A stretch of DNA of 64,000 nucleotides from Corynebacterium sp. SCR221107 (lineage in GTDB: Bacteria; Actinomycetota; Actinomycetes; Mycobacteriales; Mycobacteriaceae): assembly GCF_027886475.1 (NCBI RefSeq), contig NZ_CP115670.1, positions 1,302,001 to 1,366,000 on the forward strand, given 5' to 3'. Made by a program: the position numbers and the translations under genes. Positions within the stretch are counted from its first letter, which is position 1. The number at the start of each line of letters is the position of its first letter. Below are positions 1-9,192 of this stretch, one piece after another. The notes under the pieces were generated by a model. That model was not told the DNA's origin and did not search any database. It saw only the letters and a program-made list of their open reading frames with translations.

Positions 1-2
1 GT

Positions 3-1082
<1,080 letters not shown>

Positions 1083-1095
1083 GGGAGGCACGAGC

Positions 1096-1467
1096 ATGGC
1101 TGACATCACCGTAGAACTCGTCTCCGTAGATCGCATGCTGTGGACCGGACAGGCCAGCATTGTCACTGCGCAGACCACCGAAGGTGAGATCGGCGTGCTG
1201 CCCGGCCACGAGCCGATGCTCGGCCAGTTGGTCGACAACGGTGTCGTGACCATCTGTCCGATCGGCGACGACAAGCTGGTCGCCGCTGTCCAGGGTGGCT
1301 TCCTCTCCGTCTCTAAGGAGAAGGTCTCCATCCTTGCAGAGTATGCAGTCTGGTCGACCGAGGTTAATACCTCCGAGGCCGAGGCTTCCTTGCAGGCAGA
1401 TGATGAAGTGTCGAAGGCACGTGCCGAGGCTGAGCTGAAGGCCGTGCGTCGTAGCGCGGAGAAGTAA
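1096..1467 (+). CDS. atpC: F1Fo ATP synthase epsilon subunit
   Basis: This small subunit belongs to the central stalk and restrains ATP hydrolysis. The 123-residue protein has the N-terminal beta-sandwich signature ([31 protein letters not shown]) and a short C-terminal helical part rich in Ala, Glu and Lys. The ATG is preceded by GGGGAGG at a good distance and lies 13 bp after atpD, so the two are co-transcribed. A strong hairpin follows, closing the atp operon. Confidence 0.97.
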   Translation: MADITVELVSVDRMLWTGQASIVTAQTTEGEIGVLPGHEPMLGQLVDNGVVTICPIGDDKLVAAVQGGFLSVSKEKVSILAEYAVWSTEVNTSEAEASLQADDEVSKARAEAELKAVRRSAEK

Positions 1468-1514
1468 TCCCACGATCGCTTTTCCACGGTAGCTACTGCA
1501 CAATTTCAGTCGAC

Positions 1515-1551
1515 AAAGCGCCACTTGATCCAAGTGATCGAGTGGCGCTTT
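1515..1551 (+). terminator. rho-independent terminator of the atp operon
   Basis: Inverted repeat AAAGCGCCACT / AGTGGCGCTTT with perfectly paired 11-bp arms, starting 47 bp after atpC. The right arm ends in TTT. Confidence 0.8.
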
Positions 1552-1825
1552 CGCCATTGTGAAGGTAGAGACGAAACAACATCCTCCCCGCCAAAGTGCC
1601 CCCATGTGCTCACAAAACCCCGCTTGATGGGGAAAAACTTGCGCTTTTTTGCGGAAGCCTTTGTTCGGACAACAACGGCAGTGCGGTGTTTTTCTTAGTT
1701 CTGGCTTGGCGAGTAGTATCTTTAATCATTAAGCACAGGTTTTCCCTTGCTTGATCGGAGTTGGGGAAACTGCCTTTTACTTGGTTACTTGATCTGTCAC
1801 TTTGGCGAAAAGGACGTTGTTTACG

Positions 1826-2281
1826 GTGGAGTACGTTTTCATTACTTGCGGCGTCGTCATCGCGCTCGCCATCGTCTTGGCAGCTTGGCGCTTCTTTACT
1901 CTCAGGTCCAACGGCACCCCTGTCATCTTGCGCCGTCTACCCGCCGAGGGTGGCCATGGTTGGCGCCACGGGGTGTTTCGCTATCATGGGGACGAGATTA
2001 AGTACTACATGCTTCGTTCGCTTGCGCCTACCGCGGACGTTGTGTTTAACCGTACCCAGGTAAGTATTCGGGGCCCACGTGAGCTTACGGCTCATGAGGG
2101 CTCTTTTTTGTCGGCTCAGCGCGCCTTGCGTTTTGACTACAAGGACGTCCATTACGAGATGGTGTGTAGCGCGCACGCGGAGATGGCGTTTACCGCCTGG
2201 GTGGAAGCCGCCCCGGATTCCCGCATGGCTCGACTAGACCCAAAGGAATTGCGCCGTCGCATGCGCAATGACAAAAACTAA
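1826..2281 (+). CDS. DUF2550 family membrane-anchored protein
   Basis: A protein of about 151 residues with one N-terminal membrane helix (FITCGVVIALAIVLAAW) and then a compact hydrophilic domain. The segment TLRSNGTPVILRRLP with HGWRHGVFRYHGDEIKYY is what I recognise as the DUF2550 family, which sits directly after atpC in corynebacteria and mycobacteria. Function is unknown. I chose the GTG at 1826 (MEYVFITC) because AAAAGGA precedes it and relatives start with a similar short MEx segment before the helix; an upstream TTG at 1802 would add eight residues without a ribosome binding site. Confidence 0.8.
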   Translation: MEYVFITCGVVIALAIVLAAWRFFTLRSNGTPVILRRLPAEGGHGWRHGVFRYHGDEIKYYMLRSLAPTADVVFNRTQVSIRGPRELTAHEGSFLSAQRALRFDYKDVHYEMVCSAHAEMAFTAWVEAAPDSRMARLDPKELRRRMRNDKN

Positions 2282-2607
2282 CTGCTAACAAGGCTCATCC
2301 GACCTCATTTGCATGGCATGAGAAACTGACGGTATGTGAGGGTATGGCCACCGATTCCCGGACATGGTGATCTGGCAATTCATAAGTAGGACGTTGCGCC
2401 GCTGTACCTGTTTCCGGGGTCGGCCGATTTCTTTTTGCTTATTCAACGATTCTGACGCGTTCTTGCCTGATGCGGACGTAACGTGAGCACTAGGCGCCTG
2501 GCATCGAGGCGCGCTCGCCTTTGGGATGTGCGGCCTGTCACGGATACACACATAGCGGGGTGGGGTCGAGGCCTCTATTGTGGCCGTGGTGAGTTAATGT
2601 GGAGCAC
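2282..2607. other. intergenic region upstream of nucS
   Basis: About 325 bp with no supportable gene. Open frames here on both strands have no ribosome binding site or recognisable domain. It presumably carries the nucS promoter, but no clear -35/-10 pair stands out. Confidence 0.5.
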
Positions 2608-3294
2608 ATGCGTCTTGTCATTGCCCGCTGTAGCGTTGATTATGTTGGTCGTCTTGAGGCACACCTGCCCTTGGCCGACCGCCTGCTGATGATCAAGGCG
2701 GATGGTTCGGTATCCATCCACGCCGATGATCGGGCCTATAAGCCGCTAAACTGGATGACTCCGCCCTGTACGCTTACCGAAGAAGAGCTCAAAGGGGAGT
2801 CCGGAGATCCGGTTGCACTGTGGACGGTGGAAAACAAGAAGGGCGAGCAGCTCCGCATCACCCTCGAGGCTATCCACAGTGACCTCAGCTATGAGCTCGG
2901 GGAGGATCCCGGTCTTGTCAAGGATGGTGTCGAGGCACACCTGCAGGAGCTGTTGGCCGAACACATCGATGTGTTGGGCGAAGGGCATGAGCTCATTCGC
3001 CGCGAGTATCCCACACCCATCGGCCCAGTGGATATTTTGTGCAAGACCCAGGATGGAACCACCATCGCCGTGGAGGTCAAGCGCCGTGGCGGAATCGACG
3101 GCGTCGAGCAACTGACCCGCTATCTTGATCTGCTTAACCGAGACTTGTTGCTTGCCCCGGTGGAGGGCGTATTCGCGGCGCAGGAGATTAAACCGCAGGC
3201 GCGCACGCTGGCTGAGGACCGTGGCATCCGCTGCGTGACCCTCGATTATGATGCCCTGCGCGGGGTGGAGTCCACCGAGCTGCGCCTTTTCTAG
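2608..3294 (+). CDS. nucS: mismatch-specific endonuclease NucS/EndoMS
   Basis: NucS replaces MutS/MutL mismatch repair in actinobacteria by cutting both strands at mismatches. The protein starts [16 protein letters not shown], has an N-terminal beta-rich dimer and DNA-binding domain, and a C-terminal RecB-like nuclease domain with the motif GPVDILC...VEVKRRGG that supplies the catalytic Asp, Glu and Lys. The end ELRLF resembles the C-terminal sliding-clamp binding tail of the family. The ATG at 2608 is preceded by GGAG; a GTG nine bases upstream is possible but less likely. The length (228 aa) is normal. Confidence 0.95.
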   Translation: MRLVIARCSVDYVGRLEAHLPLADRLLMIKADGSVSIHADDRAYKPLNWMTPPCTLTEEELKGESGDPVALWTVENKKGEQLRITLEAIHSDLSYELGEDPGLVKDGVEAHLQELLAEHIDVLGEGHELIRREYPTPIGPVDILCKTQDGTTIAVEVKRRGGIDGVEQLTRYLDLLNRDLLLAPVEGVFAAQEIKPQARTLAEDRGIRCVTLDYDALRGVESTELRLF

Positions 3295-3307
3295 GGGGGC
3301 GACGTTC

Positions 3308-3592
3308 ATGGGACGCAAGAATCGGAGGCACAGCCCGGATGTGCGGGCGCTGCCCAAGGACGGCGCCGTCTTCTACGGGACCCAGGCAGTCGAGGGGCCG
3401 TCGTGGACCAACGGCGAAATCTACCTCATGCGGCACATGGGTTCGCACGCGGCGGTCAAATATTATATTTGCCCAGGCTGTAATCAAAATATCCCTCCGG
3501 GGATCGCCCACATCGTTGCGTGGCCGAGGGATTATGGACACGGTGCCGAGGACAGACGGCATTGGCACCGTGCGTGCTGGGAACGTCGTTAA
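3308..3592 (+). CDS. small conserved protein with CxxC...HxxC zinc-type motif
   Basis: A basic protein of 94 residues that starts 13 bp after nucS. It carries ICPGCNQNIPPGIAHIVAW and ends in HWHRACWERR, so CxxC, H and HxxC residues could bind one zinc and give an HNH-like fold. The N-terminus MGRKNRRHSPDVRALP is strongly positive. Orthologs follow nucS in other corynebacteria and mycobacteria and are often annotated vaguely as ATP/GTP-binding, for which I see no support: there is no P-loop. Its steady link to nucS suggests a role near DNA, but that is inference only. Confidence 0.75.
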   Translation: MGRKNRRHSPDVRALPKDGAVFYGTQAVEGPSWTNGEIYLMRHMGSHAAVKYYICPGCNQNIPPGIAHIVAWPRDYGHGAEDRRHWHRACWERR

Positions 3593-3610
3593 GCGCACAA
3601 GGCACAAACA

Positions 3611-3639
3611 AAGGCCACCGCAACGATTGCGATGGCCTT
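3611..3639. terminator. bidirectional terminator
   Basis: Hairpin AAGGCCACCGCAA / TTGCGATGGCCTT with a 3-nt loop and one mismatch lies between the convergent nucS cluster and the epimerase gene. Confidence 0.75.
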
Positions 3640-3653
3640 GCGCTGTGGCTACC

Positions 3654-4112
3654 TTAGGCGACTGGCTGGGTCAGCTCGAGCAAAACGCCGCCGGCATCCT
3701 TCGGGTGAACGAAGTTGATCTTGGCTCCACCGGTGCCCACCTTCGGGGCGGGGTACAGCAGGCGAATGCCCTGGTCGGTCAGGTGCTTGGACAGCGCCTC
3801 AATGTCGGAGGTGCGCAGGCACATCTGCTGCAGGCCGGGGCCCTTCTTGTCGATGAACTTAGCGATGGTGGAGTTCTCGTTCAAAGGAGCCAGCAACTGG
3901 ATCATGCCGTCGGTTTCCTTGAGACCCTTCGGGCCGATCATGGCCTCGGTCACGCCTTGCTCCTCGTTGACCTCTGTGTGGTGGTTGACCCAGCCGAAGG
4001 CGGAGCGGTAGAACTCAACTGCGGCGTCCAGATCTGGGACGGCGATGCCTACGTGGTCGAGGCAGATGACGAGCTCGTGCGGGATATCAATAGAAGAGAT
4101 GTCATTACTCAT
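3654..4112 (-). CDS. mce: methylmalonyl-CoA epimerase (glyoxalase/VOC family)
   Basis: The enzyme interconverts (R)- and (S)-methylmalonyl-CoA in the propionate/odd-chain route. The 152-residue protein is a two-module VOC fold: LDHVGIAVPDLDAAVEFYRSAFGW near the start, GPGLQQMCLRTSDIEAL in the middle, and the second metal-binding strand near NFVHPKDAGGVLLELTQP. The metal ligands His, Gln/His and Glu are visible at these places. The ATG at 4112 has GGAG upstream (TTGGAGTT) and defines the start; longer frames upstream lack support. It is a single-gene unit facing away from the next gene. Confidence 0.88.
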   Translation of the reverse strand: MSNDISSIDIPHELVICLDHVGIAVPDLDAAVEFYRSAFGWVNHHTEVNEEQGVTEAMIGPKGLKETDGMIQLLAPLNENSTIAKFIDKKGPGLQQMCLRTSDIEALSKHLTDQGIRLLYPAPKVGTGGAKINFVHPKDAGGVLLELTQPVA

Positions 4113-4211
4113 AACTCCAAAGTGTAGTCCCGCCGCACACATCGCGCAGTCAAATGTGACCGAACGAATGCAAATCACACGCCCGAACAAAACAAAACAC
4201 ACATTCGCATT

Positions 4212-4222
4212 GCTTTCCGACG
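4212..4222 (+). repeat. dispersed GCTTTCCGACG motif, copy 1
   Basis: Exact core in the divergent spacer between the epimerase gene and the thiamine-binding-type gene. It is part of a longer repeat shared with the copy at 22866 (CACATTCGC before it, TACCGC after it). Confidence 0.7.
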
Positions 4223-4278
4223 CCTACCGCACGCAATCAACCACCGGCTTTCACCCAAAATATTCGTCCCACACGGCC

Positions 4279-4284
4279 TACAAT
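4279..4284 (+). promoter_or_regulatory. -10 box TACAAT for leaderless gene
   Basis: TACAAT ends 7 nt before the ATG at 4292, so transcription should start at or next to the start codon. Confidence 0.6.
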
Positions 4285-4291
4285 GGGCCTC

Positions 4292-4600
4292 ATGATTATT
4301 GCTTTTTCCGTCGCCCCCACCGAGACCCCCAACGCGGAAGCCGAAATGGCCGATGCGGTCACCGAGGCCGTGCGGGTGGTACGCGAATCCGGCCTGCCCA
4401 ATGAAACCAATGCCATGTTTACGCTGATCGAGGGCGAATGGGATGAGGTGATGGACGTGGTCAAGCGCGCAACCGAGGCGGTGGTGGCCGTCTCCCCGCG
4501 CGTGAGCCTTGTGCTCAAGGCGGATATCCGCCCTGGGCACATAGGCCAGATCACCTCTAAGGTGGAAGCCGTCGAGCGTCGTTTGGCAAGAAACGATTAG
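4292..4600 (+). CDS. MTH1187/YkoF-type thiamine-binding family protein
   Basis: A 102-residue protein MIIAFSVAPTETPNAEAEMADAV... of the MTH1187 (former DUF77) family, which has a ferredoxin-like fold; some members bind thiamine. The second half SPRVSLVLKADIRPGH matches the family strand that precedes the C-terminal helix. The ATG at 4292 is preferred over 4283 because the TACAAT box overlaps the upstream ATG and sets a leaderless start at 4292. The substrate here is not shown by the sequence. Confidence 0.75.
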   Translation: MIIAFSVAPTETPNAEAEMADAVTEAVRVVRESGLPNETNAMFTLIEGEWDEVMDVVKRATEAVVAVSPRVSLVLKADIRPGHIGQITSKVEAVERRLARND

Positions 4601-5250
4601 CAGCTGCAGCCAGCAGGAACGCTGATCGAGCCTCGCGAAGGAATAGCACTGCAGTGCGCCCCTTCCTTGCCAGCTCTGGCCGCAACCGGGCAGCTGCATC
4701 CACAAGCAGTCGGGATTGCGCAGGAGTAGCCGGGGAGGGCAATAACTGCGGTGCCTGATGCCTGCCGTCGAGTCGGGGCAGGGAAAGCGGTGTCCGGGCA
4801 ACGCAGCGCACGGGGGCCGGCCGCATAAGGCCTGAGATTACAGTCTTAGCTCTCGCACTCTTACGCTCTTACGCTAAGGCCTCAGGCCAAAGACGCGCTC
4901 AGAAGCCTCCTCCACAAGGCTTCTTCAAAAGCCCCAGGCAAGGCGCTGAGTAGGCTTTTGAACTCGATGGTCCCAGACGCTCGCACATCAGTGCCCGGCC
5001 ACAGGCAAGGAACCCTCCTCATTGCTAGGCTCGGGGCTGCCGGGAACAAAATCCTTGCCGACAAACGTTGAAACTAGGCGAAAAAAATCAGCGAAAGAGG
5101 CAACGACGATTTCTGCGAAATGCTCAGCGGGCTCGACGACATGCACTTACGCCCGCCTCGGCGCGGGACTGGAAAGCTCGTTGAGGCTGCGTCGGCGTGC
5201 CCGTTGGAATCCCCGTTTTACTCTGAATAAAGAAAGAGACCACATAAGCC
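4601..5250. other. 650-bp intergenic region
   Basis: No gene I can support. A minus-strand frame across 4557-4826 is Ala/Arg/Pro rich and has no domain or ribosome binding site, so I read it as a shadow of GC-rich DNA. A weak hairpin AGAAGCC/GGCTTCT lies at 4901-4924, and CTCTTACG is tandemly repeated near 4857-4874. A degenerate CCTTGCCGAC resembles the dispersed motif near 5053. Confidence 0.5.
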
Positions 5251-6201
5251 GTGACTACTCCACATCGCTACGTATCCGGTGCCATCGATCTCAGTGAAGT
5301 CAAGGCCCGTGCAGAGGCCAAGGCGCAGGCTCAGGCGGCTGCTGCCCAGGCCGGGGGTACCGGAGGTGAGACTCCGGGCGTGCAGCTGGCCCTCCAGCTG
5401 ACGATGGACAACGTCGAGGCCGAGCTCATCAAGCGTTCCGCACAGGTTCCGGTCATCGTGCTCATCGGTACCCAACGCAGCCCGGAGTCGGAGCAACTTC
5501 TCTCGGATTTCACGAACCTGGCGTTGTCAGGTGCGGGCAAGTGGGTGTTTCGTTATATCGACGCCGACACCGACCCACAGGTGGCGCAGATGTTTGGTAT
5601 CCAGGGCCTTCCGACCACGGTGGCGCTGGCATCCGGTCAGCCGATAGCCAACTTCGAGGGCGGCCAGCCGGCCGATGCCATTGAAGGATGGATCGGGGCG
5701 ATTATTAACGCGGTAGGCGACCAACTTCCCGGCATTCCGGCCGAGGAACTCTCCGGTGCCGGTGAGGTAGCCCCTGCTGAGGATCCCCGATTCGAACCGG
5801 CTACCGAGGCGCTTAACCGTGGTGATTTTGAGGCCGCAATCGCCGTGTACGAAGATATCTTGCGCAGCGAGCCAGCCAACAAGGAAGCCAAGGCTGCTCG
5901 CGATAATGCCCGCCTGTTGGGGCGCCTGCAGGAGCTCGGCGGGGATCATTCGGCAGTCATTGCCACGGCAAAGGACAACCCCGGTGATCTAGACGCCGTG
6001 GAAAAGGCCGCCGATGCCTTCATCGCCCTCGGTCAGCCGGAAGAGGCATTCGACATGCTCATTGCGCTGATCGCCGCGGCCACCGATGCGAAGCTCAAGA
6101 CGAACGCACGCACGCGCCTGCTGGAGCTCTTTGAGATTTTTGAACCCACCGACGCCCGAGTGATCGCCGCCCGCACCAAGCTGGCTTCGGCACTGTACTA
6201 G
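5251..6201 (+). CDS. YbbN-like co-chaperone: degenerate thioredoxin domain plus TPR
   Basis: A 316-residue protein. After an Ala-rich, Gln/Glu-rich N-terminal stretch, residues about 47-150 form a thioredoxin fold (VPVIVLIGTQRSPESEQL, FRYIDADTDPQVAQMFGIQGLPTTVAL, with the cis-Pro LPT). The usual CxxC active site is replaced by TQRSP, so it cannot act as a disulfide reductase. The second half holds TPR-like helices (ALNRGDFEAAIAVYEDILRSEP, FIALGQPEEAFDMLI). This matches E. coli YbbN (CnoX) and the actinobacterial thioredoxin-like protein located before glgB. A chaperone-like holdase role is inferred from the family. The start is GTG at 5251, with AAAGAAAGAG upstream. Confidence 0.82.
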   Translation: MTTPHRYVSGAIDLSEVKARAEAKAQAQAAAAQAGGTGGETPGVQLALQLTMDNVEAELIKRSAQVPVIVLIGTQRSPESEQLLSDFTNLALSGAGKWVFRYIDADTDPQVAQMFGIQGLPTTVALASGQPIANFEGGQPADAIEGWIGAIINAVGDQLPGIPAEELSGAGEVAPAEDPRFEPATEALNRGDFEAAIAVYEDILRSEPANKEAKAARDNARLLGRLQELGGDHSAVIATAKDNPGDLDAVEKAADAFIALGQPEEAFDMLIALIAAATDAKLKTNARTRLLELFEIFEPTDARVIAARTKLASALY

Positions 6202-6254
6202 GTCCTATCCACAGTCTTGGTATGAGGCTGGCAGAAGCTGGTCACCAATGCGAA

Positions 6255-6289
6255 AAGCGCCTGCCCCCGGTCAACGGAGGCAGGCGCTT
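6255..6289. terminator. bidirectional terminator
   Basis: AAGCGCCTGCC / GGCAGGCGCTT, an 11-bp perfect stem with a 13-nt loop, between the convergent ybbN-like gene and glgB. Confidence 0.8.
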
Positions 6290-6302
6290 GAGCGCATGAG
6301 GA

Positions 6303-8498
6303 TTAACCCACCCAGCGGTAGAACTGCGCGCTCATTGCCGGGATGTGCAAGGTGATGGAGTGTGGATAACCGTCCCAGCCGGTATCCCACGCGGTCACGG
6401 ATTCCTCCAGCGGGTTGTTCGCACCCTCGTACACACCGGCGTCGGTGTTGAAGATGCACTCCCAGTTGCCGCCTTCTGGCACGCCCAGCTTGTAAGAGGG
6501 CTGGCTGGTTCCGCCTAAGTTGAAGGCGCAGAGGATCTTCTCACCGTCGGTGCCATAACGGACGAAGGAGAGGATGTTGTTGGCAGCGTCATCGGACTTT
6601 GTCCAGCTAAAGCCAGCCGGGTCGTTATCTTGAGTGAAAAGGGCGGGGGACTTTTTGTACAAGGCATTGAGGTCTTTGATCATCGTGGCGATCGCCTCGT
6701 GATACTCGCCCTCCCAGCCGACGGTGTCATCCCAATCGAGGGAGCGGCCTTCGCTCCACTCCATGACCTGGCCGAACTCCTGCCCTTGGAACAGGAGCTT
6801 CTTGCCTGGATGCGCGTACATGAAGGCATAGAGCGTGCGCAGGCCGGCGGCCTTGTTCCACGCATCACCCGGCATCCGGTTCCACAGGGAGCCCTTGCCG
6901 TGGACCACTTCGTCGTGGCTAAACGGCAGGATGTAGTGCTCGGAGTAGGCGTAGACCATCGAGAAGGTGATCTCGTTGTGGTGATAGGAACGGTGCACCG
7001 GGTCGAGGGAGAAGTATTCGAGGGTATCGTTCATCCAACCCATGTTCCACTTCATGTTGAACCCTAGGCCGCCGTCGGAGGTCATCGCGGTCACGCCCGG
7101 CCACGAGGTGGACTCCTCGGCGATGGTGAGGATTCCAGGATGGTTGCGGTGAACCGTGGCGTTCATTTCCTGCAGGAACTGCACGGCCTCGAGGTTCTCG
7201 CGGCCACCATAGATGTTGGGCTCCCACTCGCCGTCATTGCGGGAATAATCGAGGTAGAGCATGGAGGCCACAGCATCGACGCGCAGGCCGTCGACATGGA
7301 ACTCCTCGAGCCAGTACAAGGCGTTGGCCACGAGGAAGTTGCGTACCTCATTGCGTCCGAAGTCGAAGACGTAGGTGCCCCAGTCCTTTTGTTCGCCGCG
7401 GCGCCAGTCGGGGTGCTCGTAGACAGCTTGGCCGTCGAAACGACCCAATGCGAAGTCATCCTTCGGGAAGTGAGCCGGCACCCAGTCGACGATAACGCCG
7501 ATGCCGGCGTTGTGGAAGGCATCGATGAGCGCGCGAAGCTCGTCCGGAGTGCCCCAGCGAGCGGTCGGCGCGTAGTAGCCGGAAACCTGGTAGCCCCAGG
7601 AACCACCGAAGGGGTGCTCGGCCACGGGCATGAACTCGACGTGGGTGTAGCCCAAAGCCTTCACGTAGTCGACGAGTTCGGTGGCCAGCTCTTTGTAACC
7701 CAAGCCCATGCGCCAGGAGCCGAGGTGAACCTCGTACACACTTATGGCGGCGTTGGCGTGGTCGGTGTCTGCGCGCTGGGCAAGCCACGCGTCATCCTTC
7801 CACTTGTAGGTGGAGGCGGTGATGACCGATCCGGTTGCTGGCGGCGCCTCCGTCGCGCGCGCCAGCGGATCGGCCTTGTCGAGGCGGTAGCCTTCCTTCG
7901 TGTGGATGGCGAACTTATACACATCGCCTTCGCCGATGTTCGGTACGAACAGCTCCCACACTCCGGAAGATCCCAGGGAGCGCATGGGGAACTGGTTCGG
8001 ATTCCAACCACAGAAATCGCCGATGACGGCGACACCACGGGCATTGGGGGCCCACACGGCGAACGTGGTGCCGCGTACCTCACCTAGCTCGGTCTCCAGG
8101 GTGACCACATGCGCGCCGAGGACATCCCAGAGGCGCTCGTGGCGGCCCTCGCGGATGAGATGGATGTCCAGCTCACCTAGGGTGGGGAGGAAGTGATAAG
8201 GATCCGCGGTCTCGGTGGTCACACCGTTGGGCCAAGTGACCTCAAGGCGGTAGTCGATCGGGGCGCCGGTATCAAGGACCACGCCGAAGATGTCATCGGT
8301 GAGCGCTTCCAGCGCGACGCTGCCGTCGGCGGTCTTGAGTGTTACTGCTTCGGCACCGAGCTGGCGGGTGCGGACGATACTGTGGCCATCGTCGATCTTG
8401 TGCCAGCCGTAGAAGGCGTGCGGATCGTGATGCTGACATTGGGTAAGGCGAGTGAGATCATCACTCGGAATGGTCAGCGGGCCGAAGTTCTCAGACAT
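6303..8498 (-). CDS. glgB: 1,4-alpha-glucan branching enzyme
   Basis: GlgB (GH13) introduces alpha-1,6 branches into glycogen or alpha-glucan in the cytosol. The 731-residue protein has an N-terminal CBM48 module, then the TIM barrel with EFMPVAEHPFGGSWGYQ, the nucleophile region DGLRVDAVASMLY, the acid/base region TIAEEST and the FSHDEVVHGK region. Length is normal for the family. Of two close ATGs (8504 and 8498) I prefer 8498 (MSENFGPL), because AAAGGA sits about 5 nt upstream of it. The gene lies downstream of glgE on the same strand, but a terminator separates them. Confidence 0.96.
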   Translation of the reverse strand: MSENFGPLTIPSDDLTRLTQCQHHDPHAFYGWHKIDDGHSIVRTRQLGAEAVTLKTADGSVALEALTDDIFGVVLDTGAPIDYRLEVTWPNGVTTETADPYHFLPTLGELDIHLIREGRHERLWDVLGAHVVTLETELGEVRGTTFAVWAPNARGVAVIGDFCGWNPNQFPMRSLGSSGVWELFVPNIGEGDVYKFAIHTKEGYRLDKADPLARATEAPPATGSVITASTYKWKDDAWLAQRADTDHANAAISVYEVHLGSWRMGLGYKELATELVDYVKALGYTHVEFMPVAEHPFGGSWGYQVSGYYAPTARWGTPDELRALIDAFHNAGIGVIVDWVPAHFPKDDFALGRFDGQAVYEHPDWRRGEQKDWGTYVFDFGRNEVRNFLVANALYWLEEFHVDGLRVDAVASMLYLDYSRNDGEWEPNIYGGRENLEAVQFLQEMNATVHRNHPGILTIAEESTSWPGVTAMTSDGGLGFNMKWNMGWMNDTLEYFSLDPVHRSYHHNEITFSMVYAYSEHYILPFSHDEVVHGKGSLWNRMPGDAWNKAAGLRTLYAFMYAHPGKKLLFQGQEFGQVMEWSEGRSLDWDDTVGWEGEYHEAIATMIKDLNALYKKSPALFTQDNDPAGFSWTKSDDAANNILSFVRYGTDGEKILCAFNLGGTSQPSYKLGVPEGGNWECIFNTDAGVYEGANNPLEESVTAWDTGWDGYPHSITLHIPAMSAQFYRWVG

Positions 8499-9103
8499 GG
8501 GCATCCTTTGATTGATCTGGGTTTCACCCCGCCACCTTTTGTGACACCGAATCGGATTGTGTTGACCTCTGGCAGTTCAGCCTTGTACTGGGCTTTTCGT
8601 GCTACAAGTCGCTGTGCGAAGCCTTGCGGCCCTGCACAGAAAAAGCCGGTGTTTGCGCCAGAAAATGGGTGAGACCCATGGGCAGTGGGCAACAGGTTGC
8701 GACACATGATGACTCAAGGCGGTGGGATTGAAGTTATGCTCTCGTTCGACGCTACCTGAGGTTGGGCACTATGGCAGGGCAAATAGACAGTGAACTTAAG
8801 TACAGCGCTGAAAAGGTGCCCATTTTTGGGAAAATGCACCCGTGCTTTGCAGCAAAAACTTCACGCAGGCTAGGTTGTGTCCCAAACCTCCAAAAAGGGG
8901 TGCCCTGCCCCGATTATCTCTTTCTACAGGCGCTTATATTGCCCGCTTGGCGTCTTCGTTGATCGGCGCGAGCCTTGCTTTCTTACGCAAGCTACGGGGT
9001 ATTGGGCTCATGCCCGCCCCAAAGCACAAGTCCATAAGCGCGTGCGTTCCCGAGGCAGGTCTTGAACGTGCATACGGCCGAAGGCGCGAGTCGGAAAAAG
9101 ATA
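8499..9103. other. intergenic region between glgE terminator and glgB
   Basis: About 600 bp with no supportable gene; it must hold the glgB promoter because a terminator follows glgE. Short frames on both strands are without domain or ribosome binding site. Confidence 0.5.
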
Positions 9104-9139
9104 AGGCCCAGCCCCACGTGGTGCGCTGGGGCTGGGCCT
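9104..9139 (-). terminator. terminator of glgE
   Basis: AGGCCCAGCCCCA / TGGGGCTGGGCCT, a 13-bp perfect stem. On the minus strand it is followed by TATCTTTTT, a good intrinsic terminator. Confidence 0.85.
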
Positions 9140-9192
9140 AGGTGTCAGAGCTGTGTCTGCTGCACCTAGTGCAGGCTGTGGCTGAACAATCC

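Noticed and set aside
2285..2551. A minus-strand frame beginning MCIRDRP, which looks like translated sequencing-adapter sequence
   Set aside because: The DNA there (GTGTGTATCCGTGACAGG) differs from the transposon adapter at several bases, so it is a chance likeness and not contamination.
4175..4826. Long minus-strand open frames across and after the thiamine-binding-type gene
   Set aside because: They overlap a well supported plus-strand gene, have no ribosome binding site and show only Ala/Arg/Pro/Cys composition of GC-rich shadow frames.
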